A DNA stretch of 64,000 nt from Marinobacter sp. ATCH36 (GCF_023555055.1 NZ_JAMJPL010000001.1:682001-746000), one strand, 5' to 3'; positions 10,967-18,968 are shown, numbered from the stretch's first letter. The notes: generated by a model from the sequence alone, not told the origin. Numbers and translations: made by a program.

Positions 10967-11022
10967 CATAACAAACGCGGGCAAGGGACGCTCGGGGCAT
11001 CGTGCCCTTGCGAGCGTTGAGT
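10967..11022 (+). other. attC-like recombination site (integron cassette end)
   Basis: The site opens with an inverse-core-like CATAAC and closes with GTTGAGT, which fits the core consensus GTTRRRY. In between, AACGC (10974-10978) pairs with GCGTT (11014-11018), and GCAAGGG (10981-10987) pairs with CCCTTGC (11005-11011), leaving a 17-base loop. The length of about 56 bp is that of short attC sites. The left core is imperfect (TCATAAC) and no integron integrase gene is present, so this is a lone candidate. Confidence 0.5.
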
Positions 11023-11534
11023 AACTTTCGCGAATGTCCGCTTTGCGACCTCAGCGTGCTTTGTTTCCGAATAGCGGATTGGGCTGGCCCCTATCTGAAA
11101 AGGTCTGCTTTGTGGTCATAGCAAAGAAGTTGGACCCAACATCGGTTCCACCATTGTGCGAAACAGCGGCCAAATTATAGTGAGCCAATCATTGAGAAAT
11201 ATTTTTTTGACGGGTCTTTTGCCGGCACCGCAGGCTACTTAAACGGCGCGTCGTCTCGGCCGATGTCGAAAGGAATCGACAACAGAAGTTGAAACCAGGC
11301 CTCTCCCCGGCGAGTCACACCACTTGGCAGGTGTCGCGTTTGCCTGGCATCCTTGCCGGCGCTGAGCCCAGATCGTCCTGATCAAACGGCTCGACAGTAG
11401 TGTCGGGTTATCAGTCGGCCGGTGAAAGCAGATACATCTGCAATGCGGGTGGGATTTATCCTACAGGTAATACGAGTAATCATCGGCTTTCACCTCCGGT
11501 TAGAGCGTGGGCTTTTGAGATATAGGGGAAGTTA
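11023..11534. other. Gene-free stretch between the attC-like site and the HNH gene
   Basis: About 510 bp with no credible gene. On the minus strand a 47-codon open stretch without a start (ending near 11252) reads like a protein tail (EAWFQLLLSIPFDIGRDD) and might be a decayed gene. The last 100 bp (a direct TTTCACC/GGTGAAAG inverted pair at about 11421 and 11489) may hold the promoter of the HNH gene. Confidence 0.35.
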
Positions 11535-12249
11535 GTGAAGTATTTCCAGCATTCTCTGTTGGCTTTGATGCTGCTTATGGTGTCCGGAGCGGTTAGCGCT
11601 GAGATGGTCAAGAAGACGTCTTCTGGTATTTGCCATCCACCCGCGAGCTCATATTACGAACGAACCCAAAGCTTTCAGCCTTTTGAGTCCATTGATGCCT
11701 GCATAACAAGTGGTGGGCGCTTACCAAAGAGGTTGGCGCAAAACCAATCAATTCCGCCGAGGAAGGATAGCTCAACGTCTTACGAGAGATCGGCTTTCGG
11801 GCATGGGTGGGACGATGCCGATGGCGATTGTCAGGACAGTCGAGCTGAAGCATTGATCGCAACGTCCAGCACAACGGTGCGATTTGCCACCGACAAAGAG
11901 TGTCGAGTGGTTACCGGCCGCTGGATAAGCCCCTTCACTGGCAAAGTTATTCAGAACAGTGGCGAGATCGACATTGACCACGTGGTCCCGCTGAAGTGGG
12001 CCTGGAAGCGTGGAGCAATGGGTTGGTCTCAACTTAAAAGGGAACGGTTTGCGAACGATAGGGTCAATCTTTGGCCCGTCGAGCCTGAATAGAAGTAAGG
12101 GGGCCCAGGGTCCGGACGAATGGTTGCCACCGTCTGGACAGTGCGGTTACGTGGCAAGGTTTCTGCGCATCGTAAAGCAGTATGAGCTTCAGCCCTCCGC
12201 ACCCGAAGCAGAGTGGATGGCGTCTTTTCTTAATAGGTGTCGGGGCTGA
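11535..12249 (+). pseudogene. Secreted HNH endonuclease (DUF1524-like), frameshifted
   Basis: The first 185 residues have a signal peptide (hydrophobic LLALMLLMVSGAVSA) and then a nuclease domain with the key motif DIDHVVPLKWAW, followed by FANDRVNLWPVE. Such exported HNH nucleases usually continue with SLNRSKG and a C-terminal region. Here the frame stops at 12092 right after NLWPVEPE. The missing part (SLNRSKGAQGPDEWLPP ... FLNRCRG) is found in the +1 frame up to 12249. A one-base gain or two-base loss near 12080-12086 explains this. The active-site histidines precede the lesion, so partial activity cannot be excluded. It may be an extracellular or periplasmic DNase. Confidence 0.75.
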
Positions 12250-12300
12250 CGTCTTGCTAAACTGAATGGTGTGACATCGCAGCCAATCAAGCGAGGCTCT

Positions 12301-12543
12301 ATGAAAAAGAAAACATTTACTGAGCAGGAGCTACTGGAAGGCCTTGATGCTGAGTCAGGGCACGCTGACGAATTGGCCACACTGCTCCCTCATGAGCTTA
12401 CGCCACTGGAACGGCTGAAAGGTTCGGTTTTACGCTATGATCGGCCTACGGATACTGTCTGGGATGAGTGGTTCGACTCAGACGACGGTGTTTCCGACGA
12501 TTTCATGCAAGACCGGGAGCAGCCTCCGAAGGGGCGGGAGTAA
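12301..12543 (+). CDS. Antitoxin-like small acidic protein
   Basis: An 80-residue protein with two recognisable tails. The segment FTEQELLEGLDAESGHADEL resembles the toxin-wrapping tail of MazE-type antitoxins, and the C-terminal part (RYDRPTDTVWDEWF ... DDFMQDREQP) resembles the tail of VapB-type antitoxins. No DNA-binding domain is seen. The start at 12301 is the first ATG; a GTG at 12271 is in frame. It is followed 2 bp later by another small gene and then by hipA, so the three probably form one operon. The function as an antitoxin is inferred. Confidence 0.5.
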   Translation: MKKKTFTEQELLEGLDAESGHADELATLLPHELTPLERLKGSVLRYDRPTDTVWDEWFDSDDGVSDDFMQDREQPPKGRE

Positions 12544-12545
12544 TA

Positions 12546-12779
12546 ATGCCCGCAACGATCCGTTCTCGCATCATGGCCCTGGCCGAAAATTATGCCGTTC
12601 ATTACCAGCCTACACCTGATGATGCGCTGGCAGAGATCGCCACTCGTCTTTCCGGTGATGAGGTCGTCACGGATGAAATGGAAGACCTGCTTGTTGCGCT
12701 AAAGCGCGCCGGGGCCATCAGCGGCGCAGAAATGATGAACTTACTTAGCCAGTATTTGACCGAAAAATATCGTCATTAG
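12546..12779 (+). CDS. Hypothetical small protein upstream of hipA
   Basis: A 77-residue soluble, helical protein (MPATIRSRIMALAENY...) of no recognised family. It starts 2 bp after the preceding small gene and ends about 140 bp before hipA. The C-terminal half (EMEDLLVALKRAGAISGAEMMNLLSQYL) looks like a helical protein-protein interaction segment. By position it could replace the usual HipB repressor, but no Xre helix-turn-helix is evident. Confidence 0.5.
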   Translation: MPATIRSRIMALAENYAVHYQPTPDDALAEIATRLSGDEVVTDEMEDLLVALKRAGAISGAEMMNLLSQYLTEKYRH

Positions 12780-12917
12780 CCAAATCCGCGGCACAACGCT
12801 GCCCTAGCGGTGACTTCCGCCTAGTAACGGTTCCCAATGGACGCCCTCTGGGAAGTGATGTAACAGCCTGTATGGCGTCCCAGAGCCAAACTGATGGGTG
12901 AAATAATCGAGGGAGTA

Positions 12918-14254
12918 ATGGCTGAAGCATTAACCATCCAGGCATATTGGAACGGTAACTGGACAGATGCTGGTAAAGCGGTTTTTCGTGATCCTCTTAA
13001 AGGATTAACCGGACCCCTACAATTCTATTACGACACAATGTACGTCAATGATGCCGATACCTTTCGCCCCGGACTGAATTTCATGGATGAGCGGGCTATC
13101 AGCGTGGCCCTTCCGGGTGATTTTGTCAGCCACTTTAATGAACAACACGCCTCTCCGCCCCTGAGAGACATGATCCCCCAGGGCGCAGGTCGACGCGCTC
13201 TGTGTAGCTTATGGGGCGAAAAGGATACAGGGCCCGGCATGGACTTTCGCTTACTCAAAGAAGGTTGCGTTGCGCCCATCGGCAACCTCCGGGTTAAAGA
13301 AGCCGCCGAAGCATTTAATGAGCGAGTCGCGGGCAAGAAACCAATATCATTCACCCCCGAGGACGTCGCAGATCACAACGGTGAACTGATCGAGCTTGCC
13401 CGCAGCCTTGGTATAGCAGTCGAGGGCGCGACTGGCGCAGTCCAAAGCTGCTTCTGGTTGAGGATGAAGCCGGCGCGCTCTATCTGGAAGGCACCCTTGA
13501 TGAAGCCAGAATCGCTCATCACTGGCTGGTCAAGTTTCCGCGTGGCCGAATGCTTTCGGACGACGAGGACATCCTGCGGGCCGAAGGTGTGTTCTATAAG
13601 GTCCTTGCGGAGCTGGGCGTGGATACCATTAAGGGGGCAAAGCTACATGAAGGGCGGAAGCCTTCGCTATGGCTGCCGCGATTCGATCGGGTGATTAGAA
13701 AAGGTCAAATCCAACGTTGTGGCGTGGAATCTGTCTACAGTCTGATGGGAATGGTGGGTGATGGCGCACGGCTGCAGCATACCGATGTTCTGTCATGCCT
13801 GAACCGTTATCTTGATACCGATTTCGACGACTTGCTCGTGGAATACCTGCTCCGAGATGTCATAAACACCGCCATCGGGAACACCGATAACCATGGCCGA
13901 AACACTGCCATCGTTAAGCAGGATGGAGACATGCATCTTGCACCAGCTTTCGACTTGGCGCCCATGGTACTCGACCGGGAGGCTGTCGCCAGAACGACAG
14001 TATGGCCTAAGCATTTCCAGCTGCAACGTGGAGTAAATTATGGCGCCATCATCAAAAGCCTGGCGCATGATCCGGAGGCGGCAACCAAAACCCTGATAGA
14101 CCGGGTTGAGACTTTGGCTGACTTCAGGGAGCGGATTATCCAGAAAGGCCTTCCTGAATTGGTTCAGAACAGTCCTCTAATCCATCTGGACAGTTTCTGC
14201 TCGGTAGCCGAAGCCATTCAAGGTCAATGGAATGAGGTCAGGACTGCCAAATGA
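12918..14254 (+). pseudogene. hipA: HipA-family serine/threonine kinase toxin, frameshifted
   Basis: HipA kinases phosphorylate glutamyl-tRNA synthetase or related targets and cause growth arrest. The N-terminal part (MAEALTIQAYWNG...) reads from the ATG at 12918, which has GGGAG upstream. At about 13440 the frame must change by -1: before it the sequence reads VEGATGA, after it PKLLLVEDEAGALYLEG. The remainder, in the new frame to 14254, carries the kinase signatures NTDNHGRN (catalytic loop) and FDLAPM (metal-binding). With the shift repaired the protein would have about 445 residues, normal for HipA. It overlaps the convergent nucleotidyltransferase gene by 17 bp. Loss by mutation and sequencing error cannot be told apart here. 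Confidence 0.85.
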
Positions 14255-14705
14255 TGATGCCCTCCCGTGCAATGTTCCGCAAAATTGTAGGATTGGAATA
14301 GGCTTCTGGCTCGAACCACTCAGTCTCCCAAATCGGAAATGGCTTAATTCGGACGCCGATTTGGAGCAGAACGTCGTATGCGAGGCTGGCCAATGCTAGT
14401 TTCGTCTCGACAAAATTACCGGGCTCCCCACACAAAATTACCGCGACATCAGCATCGCTATCGGGCTGGTAATCACCACGGGCCCGACTGCCGAACAGAA
14501 TCAGTTGGGTGACTTTGTACTGGTCACTTAGCTTTTCGCCGAATACCAGAACGGCCTCTCGGATATCAACCTGATCCTCCAGGACAGATTGTTCTAAGCC
14601 TACGGATTTCGCCTGTTCCCATTCCAGCATCTCCGGGGGTATGGCCGAGCCGGAGTCGCATTGAATAAGCAGCTCTCCGAGTGTGTGCCCTTCTCGCTCG
14701 GCCAT
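14238..14705 (-). CDS. Nucleotidyltransferase (MNT type) with MazE-like N-terminal tail
   Basis: The 155-residue protein has two parts. Residues 1-45 (HTLGELLIQCDSGSAIPPEM ... AKSVG) resemble the C-terminal toxin-binding tail of MazE antitoxins. Residues 55-155 form a minimal nucleotidyltransferase domain with GSRARGDYQPDSDADVAV, the GSx(n)DxD active site. MNT proteins act as antitoxins of HEPN toxins by AMPylating them. No HEPN gene is adjacent. The ATG at 14705 is the only obvious start; a MazE-type DNA-binding domain would have to lie upstream and is absent. The protein may be a natural chimera or the product of a deletion. The next upstream gene ends 10 bp before it on the same strand. 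Confidence 0.7.
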   Translation of the reverse strand: MAEREGHTLGELLIQCDSGSAIPPEMLEWEQAKSVGLEQSVLEDQVDIREAVLVFGEKLSDQYKVTQLILFGSRARGDYQPDSDADVAVILCGEPGNFVETKLALASLAYDVLLQIGVRIKPFPIWETEWFEPEAYSNPTILRNIAREGIIIWQS

Positions 14706-14715
14706 AAAATTGCCT

Positions 14716-14955
14716 TTATCTCAAATTTCCACGCCGCCCGAGAATTACCGTGGCAGGGATTGTTTTGCCTCTGTCCCCAGCGAACTTGTCTACTGATGAG
14801 TACTCGCCATCCCATTCTTGAGCTTTGCGGTATCGAACCACTTCCATGGGTTTCAGATCGACAATATCGTCATAGCCAGTCTCGTAGCCTTCGACAAGAA
14901 CCGTTGATTCTGGCGGTAACGTTTTCAGTCGCTGTATCAGTTCATCAGCAGTCAT
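14716..14955 (-). CDS. Hypothetical protein
   Basis: A 79-residue soluble protein of no named family. The N-terminus (TADELIQRLKTLPPESTVLVEGYETGYDDI) has the look of a small conserved protein often found in mobile regions. It lies between the nucleotidyltransferase and the ParS-like gene on the same strand, with 10-bp and 31-bp gaps, and is probably co-transcribed with them. Confidence 0.6.
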   Translation of the reverse strand: MTADELIQRLKTLPPESTVLVEGYETGYDDIVDLKPMEVVRYRKAQEWDGEYSSVDKFAGDRGKTIPATVILGRRGNLR

Positions 14956-14986
14956 GTTTTCCCCGCGAGTATGTACTACTTCAGTA

Positions 14987-15196
14987 TCAAGAGTAACCGC
15001 CGCTATTCAGGTGGTCGAGGTAAGCTCGTACCTCATCGCCTCGGCCTCTGGAGACGAGATCTTCCGGTGTTAAATTGCCGAGGGATGCAATCTCTGTAGA
15101 CCGATACCAGGTCCAGGCTGCGCTTTCTGAGCCAGCCCAAGGCTTCACTTGCCGAATAATGTCTTTTGCTTCCAATTCCAGAAAATCAGACGTCAT
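14987..15196 (-). CDS. ParS/MbcA-like antitoxin toxin-binding domain (DUF2384)
   Basis: This 69-residue protein has a C-terminal half (LGNLTPEDLVSRGRGDEV ... LNSGGYS) that fits the DUF2384 toxin-binding domain of Xre/MbcA/ParS antitoxins, which neutralise RES-domain NAD-degrading or ADP-ribosylating toxins. The usual N-terminal DNA-binding domain is missing, and no RES toxin gene is near. It begins 14 bp after the metallophosphoesterase gene on the same strand. It could be a remnant or a stand-alone regulator. Confidence 0.55.
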   Translation of the reverse strand: MTSDFLELEAKDIIRQVKPWAGSESAAWTWYRSTEIASLGNLTPEDLVSRGRGDEVRAYLDHLNSGGYS

Positions 15197-15210
15197 CCTT
15201 CGGTCCTCAA

Positions 15211-15850
15211 CTAATCAAGATCCAGCACAATCGGTGGATTGATGGGCTGGTATCGAACAGTGCAGGTGCTCGCGTTAATAAGCCGCGTTGCGCCTCGCAC
15301 GTACTCACCATAACCCTCATGGATATGGCCAAAAACATGCGCCTTTAACGATAGCTGGTCGATTCGGTGCAACAGATCAATGCACCCAGCGTTGAAACAA
15401 CGGAATCCCAGAGACACCTCATCTCCGATGCTTCTTGGCGGTCCATGGGTAATCAACACATCGGTGTTGTCCGGAATAAGCTTCCATTTTTCATGCAATG
15501 GCTGCCCCCGATCCAGCATAAACCACCAGTCCTGGAAAGACGGCGTCCAGGGCGAACCCCAAAACCGAACCCCTTCCATCTCAGCACCACAATCTTCTAG
15601 ATAAACTGCGTTGGTCAGAGCCTCCCGCGCAAGTTCCGGCGTTTCCTGAAAGGCTGCATCATGGTTGCCAGCAATCACGATTTTGTGATGGTGGGGCAGA
15701 GTGCCAAGCCAGTCGTTCAGATCTTCTACGTCATCCAGAGTGCCCGCGCCCAGGCAATCGCCGGCATGGATCAGCACATCACCGTCCGGAATCTCCGGGA
15801 TTCGGCGGTGTAAAGAATGAGTGTCGGATATACAAACAATTTTTATTCAT
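15211..15850 (-). pseudogene. Calcineurin-like metallophosphoesterase, frameshifted near its start
   Basis: All metal-binding motifs of the family are present in order: SDTH, HAGDCL, GNHD, THGPP and GHIHEG. The conserved N-terminus (KIVCISDTH) is in the frame of the rest of the protein but has no canonical start. An ATG at 15850-15848, overlapping the stop of the exonuclease gene, would be the natural start (MNKIVCISDTH) if the run of five A residues at 15844-15840 had only four. So one extra base in a homopolymer breaks the gene. Internal initiation at GTG 15777 would lose the first metal-binding aspartate and histidine. Such enzymes hydrolyse phosphodiesters or nucleotides; the substrate is unknown. 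Confidence 0.75.
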
Positions 15851-16655
15851 CTGATCCCAGATCTCGAAACAAGTCTTCAACGCTTTCAAAGCGTTCGCCT
15901 TGTCCTTCCTCCAGTTCACGCATGGCCCTGGCCGTTTCTTTATTGGGTACCCGAGGTTTTCCGAGCGTGTTTAACCGCTGCGCCTTTGCTCGGGTGGCCG
16001 CGTCCATAGCTTCAAGGCTAATCATGCGCTCCGACGAAATATCGCCCTTACTGTGTTCGATTTCGGGATGCGTCACTAATTCGGTTTCGAGCGACCAGTC
16101 CATAAACGGAAGCAGCCGCACGATATTCCGCGCATCATCTACACCCCGATGATGACGCCCCTCAAAGTCCAGTTTGTGGAATGCCAACGCATGGGCCAAA
16201 CCATTTTTCTTCTTCTGGCCTGTAGTGCGACGCCAGATCCGTTTCAGATTTAGATGCGGATACGCCATGAAACGCGGTGTGTGCCCATGTTTTTGGCTCT
16301 CGGCCAGCACATGCAGGCGATCGTAGTTTCCCCAGCTGCACCAAATGAAATCCTCGGACAGCGAACCCAACCAATCATCTAGAGCCTGGACGACCGCCGG
16401 AAAAGGCGGGGCTTCATCGATCATCGACTGTGTGATACTGGTTAATGACGTACAAAAGTCGCTGAGCTGGGGGAACCGGATAGGACGAACGATAAGCGAC
16501 AGACTATCCAGAAGCTCTCCACTGCTGGTAGCCAGAGCACAGCCGAATTCGATGATCTCCATGTTGTGGAGATGCTGAGGCTCGCCATCAGGCGCAACTC
16601 TGCCCGCCCAACAGGTCGCCTCCAGGTCAATCACCAACACTATATTTTTTCGCAA
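15843..16655 (-). CDS. DEDDh-type 3'-5' exonuclease
   Basis: The exonuclease domain starts at once with the DxE motif (VIDLEATCW). It continues with the second acidic motif in SWGNYDRL and the HxxxxD motif of the DEDDh subclass (HRGVDDARN). Related proteins act as RNase T- or ERI-like 3'-5' exonucleases. The start is set at TTG 16655 because GGAG lies six bases upstream; an in-frame ATG at 16735 would add a basic extension that overlaps the opposite-strand ORF and has no counterpart in the family. The stop overlaps the start of the metallophosphoesterase gene. The C-terminal 80 residues beyond the nuclease fold are charged and of unknown role. Confidence 0.8.
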   Translation of the reverse strand: MRKNIVLVIDLEATCWAGRVAPDGEPQHLHNMEIIEFGCALATSSGELLDSLSLIVRPIRFPQLSDFCTSLTSITQSMIDEAPPFPAVVQALDDWLGSLSEDFIWCSWGNYDRLHVLAESQKHGHTPRFMAYPHLNLKRIWRRTTGQKKKNGLAHALAFHKLDFEGRHHRGVDDARNIVRLLPFMDWSLETELVTHPEIEHSKGDISSERMISLEAMDAATRAKAQRLNTLGKPRVPNKETARAMRELEEGQGERFESVEDLFRDLGSDE

Positions 16656-16734
16656 AACTATCTCCAGGCAGTGGAATAATGGAATCTGAAGCAGTTCTCT
16701 ACTAGAATCCTGCCAAACAAAGAGGAAGCTTGCC

Positions 16735-16887
16735 ATGGATCGCCAACGACAGATAAAGCATCTTGTAAAGTACCGCTTGGATAGCACTCAATCAAAACCT
16801 GCGACCATCCTAGCGTTCCCCAGAAACAAAAGGGAAAAATCCCGTCGTTCCGTATTCCTTGAACTACTAGAGCGAGGCTCTCAATAA
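16735..16887 (+). CDS. 50-residue basic ORF upstream of the deaminase (possible AvcI RNA region)
   Basis: A short frame (MDRQRQIKHLVKYRLD ... LLERGSQ) begins with an ATG preceded at good distance by AGAGGAAG and ends 14 bp before the deaminase start. It is strongly basic. In AvcID systems, the small RNA inhibitor AvcI is encoded just upstream of the deaminase gene, and small ORFs within that RNA have been shown to be dispensable. So this stretch may act as RNA, as a peptide, or both. The assignment rests on position only. Confidence 0.5.
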   Translation: MDRQRQIKHLVKYRLDSTQSKPATILAFPRNKREKSRRSVFLELLERGSQ

Positions 16888-16901
16888 CTGAAGGACTAAG
16901 A

Positions 16902-18476
16902 ATGGCCTCTGAAGCGGTACAGATACTCCATCAAGAAGATAAAAAGAAGACCAGAGCCACCCCGAAAAACCCTGTGAGTGTTGTCAGGTCAAGGCAAGCC
17001 AAAGAACTCGTGATCGGGTTATGTGGCGCAATAGGTAGCGGAGTTCTTCAAGTAAAAAATTCTTTGATTCAAGAATTAGAGAATGCTGGATATATAGTTT
17101 TTCATATCCGTCTCAGTAAGTTTATAGCAGACCACTACGAAGATGAATATGAGGGAATAAAAAGTCTTTCTGGTGCTGAAAGATATAAAAAGTTGCAAAC
17201 TCTCGGAAATAATATGAGAGATCATTACGGGTCTGAGATACTTGCGGAATTATCGATAAGAGAAATAGCGACCACGCGATCATATAATGCGTCCGATTAT
17301 AATGAAGATAATCCAAAGTTTGCTTTTTTAATTGATCAATTAAAAAATCCTGCCGAAGTGGAAGTGTTTCGTTTAGTTTATCCTGGAATTTTTTACTTAC
17401 TCGGTGTTCTCAGTCCGGAGGAGTCACGCAAGTCCTCTCTGGAGCTTGAGGGACTAAAGCCGCATGAAATCAACAAATTAGTTGAGCGGGATCGAAAAGA
17501 TGAAACGAATTCAGGTCAGCAATTAGAGAAAACTCTTAAAGAAGCAGATTATTTTTTAAGCAATCCTAACGGAAATCTTTCTCATTTAAAACACTCGATT
17601 CAGCGTTTTGTTGGGCTTATACATGGAGAAAATGGGTTAACTCCAACCAACGACGAATATGGTATGTATGCTGCGTATGCCGCATCTCTCGGTAGTGCCT
17701 GTTTATCTCGTCAAGTTGGAGCATCGATAGTTGATTCGGCTGGCCATATCTTGGCGACGGGGTGCAATGATGTGCCGAAATTTGGTGGTGGGCGGTATAC
17801 AGCGGATGATGGTAATCAAGACCATCGTTGCGTGTGGAACAGAGGTTTTTGTAGAAATGATTATTATAAAGCTCAACTTATTGAAACGATAGGTGTATCA
17901 GTTAACACTATTTTGGATAGTTTAGACGAAAAAGCGAAAGAACATTTGCCTGGAGATCTGAAAGATCGAATTTATCAAGCTGTTGCTGAAAATAGTCAGT
18001 TGAAGTCGATTATTGAATATTCTCGGGCCGTTCACGCGGAAATGGATGCAATAGTAGCTTTGTCTAGGGAGGGAAAGACAGGCTCAATAGGTGCCACTTT
18101 GTTTTCTACTACTTATCCCTGCCATAGTTGCGCCCGCCATATCATTTCCGCTGGAATTGAAAAAGTTGTATTTATAGAGCCATATGAAAAAAGCCTTGCA
18201 AAACAGCTTCATAATGACGCGATAACTGTTGGATCCGATGAAGGTAAGGTGACTTTTGTAAGCTTCGAGGGCGTTGCGCCAAGAAGATTTGATACTTTTT
18301 TCGGAGGACAGAAAAGGCGGAAAGATTCCGATGGAATTGCTACAAGAATAATATTGTCGGATGCAAATCCCGTTGATGCTCAATTTCTCGATACCTACAA
18401 GACATACGAAGAAAAGATTTTGGCTTCAGTCACCGCAAAGTTGGATGATGAAGCAACTTATGTCCCTGGCGAATAA
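16902..18476 (+). CDS. avcD: Anti-phage dCTP/dCMP deaminase (AvcD/DcdV type)
   Basis: This 524-residue protein has the two-part layout of the phage-defence deoxycytidine deaminases that deplete dCTP during infection. An N-terminal P-loop-like domain (GLCGAIGSGVLQ near residues 39-50; the usual GKS/T is altered) is followed by a C-terminal zinc deaminase domain. The zinc ligands and proton-shuttling glutamate are HAEMDAI near residue 377 and PCHSCARH near 406. An additional Cys/His cluster (HRCVWNRGFC) lies near 310, as in dCMP deaminases. Codon use is AT-rich compared with flanking core genes, pointing to transfer. It lies beside the GMT operon (convergent with greB, 6 bp apart). Confidence 0.85.
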   Translation: MASEAVQILHQEDKKKTRATPKNPVSVVRSRQAKELVIGLCGAIGSGVLQVKNSLIQELENAGYIVFHIRLSKFIADHYEDEYEGIKSLSGAERYKKLQTLGNNMRDHYGSEILAELSIREIATTRSYNASDYNEDNPKFAFLIDQLKNPAEVEVFRLVYPGIFYLLGVLSPEESRKSSLELEGLKPHEINKLVERDRKDETNSGQQLEKTLKEADYFLSNPNGNLSHLKHSIQRFVGLIHGENGLTPTNDEYGMYAAYAASLGSACLSRQVGASIVDSAGHILATGCNDVPKFGGGRYTADDGNQDHRCVWNRGFCRNDYYKAQLIETIGVSVNTILDSLDEKAKEHLPGDLKDRIYQAVAENSQLKSIIEYSRAVHAEMDAIVALSREGKTGSIGATLFSTTYPCHSCARHIISAGIEKVVFIEPYEKSLAKQLHNDAITVGSDEGKVTFVSFEGVAPRRFDTFFGGQKRRKDSDGIATRIILSDANPVDAQFLDTYKTYEEKILASVTAKLDDEATYVPGE

Positions 18477-18482
18477 GTCTGG

Positions 18483-18968
18483 TCATTCATCGCTAGGCGT
18501 TTGGTATTTGATCATCGCAATCTCCCATACTTTCTTCCCATCAGGTGTTTTGACTATTATCTCGTCGCCTGGTTTCTTCCCGAGGCTTGCTCTGACCACA
18601 GGGGCATTTACGGAGACATAGTCCTTTTTGCCATAGATCTCGTCAGCACCGACAATTCTGAATTTAATCTGGTCATCGTTTTCATCAACTAGAGTAACCC
18701 AGGCTCCAAAGAAGGCTTTTCCCTCCTGAACAGGGCTGTATTCGATTACTCGAAGCTTTGACAGTCGGTTTCTCAAAAATCTGACTCGTCGGTCGATTTC
18801 CCTAAGTCTTTTCTTGTTGTATTGATAATCCGCATTCTCCGAACGGTCACCTAAGCCGGCTGCCCACTGGACCTTCTTGGTGACCTCTGGGCGTTCTTTT
18901 CGCCAGAGATTGTCGAGTTCTTGTTGTAACTTAGCGTAACCTTCCGGTGTGATAACGTTTGTATCCAT
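18483..18968 (-). CDS. greB: Transcription elongation factor GreB, element-borne copy
   Basis: A complete 161-residue GreB: an N-terminal coiled coil (ITPEGYAKLQQELDNLW ... DRSENADYQYNKKRLREIDRRVRFL) that enters the RNA polymerase secondary channel with its acidic tip, and a C-terminal FKBP-like domain (FFGAWVTLVDENDD). It reactivates backtracked polymerase by transcript cleavage. It is the last gene of the gmtY-gmtZ-gmtX operon, 6 bp after gmtX. A second, truncated greB on the plus strand at 23742 marks the resident gene, and the two proteins differ clearly. So this copy probably came with the element and restores the function lost at the insertion site. Confidence 0.92.
   Translation of the reverse strand: MDTNVITPEGYAKLQQELDNLWRKERPEVTKKVQWAAGLGDRSENADYQYNKKRLREIDRRVRFLRNRLSKLRVIEYSPVQEGKAFFGAWVTLVDENDDQIKFRIVGADEIYGKKDYVSVNAPVVRASLGKKPGDEIIVKTPDGKKVWEIAMIKYQTPSDE

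Noticed and set aside
10981..11016. H-type pseudoknot reading of the same bases as the attC-like site (ACGCTC pairing GAGCGT)
   Set aside because: The nested two-part stem with core sites fits attC better; the pseudoknot pairing competes with it and has no other support.
11252..11395. Minus-strand peptide-like open stretch (EAWFQLLLSIPFDIGRDD)
   Set aside because: No start codon, only 47 codons, no family recognised; kept only as a remark on a possible decayed gene.
12745..12945. Minus-strand frame before hipA
   Set aside because: No similarity, overlaps the ends of two supported genes and lacks a ribosome-binding site.
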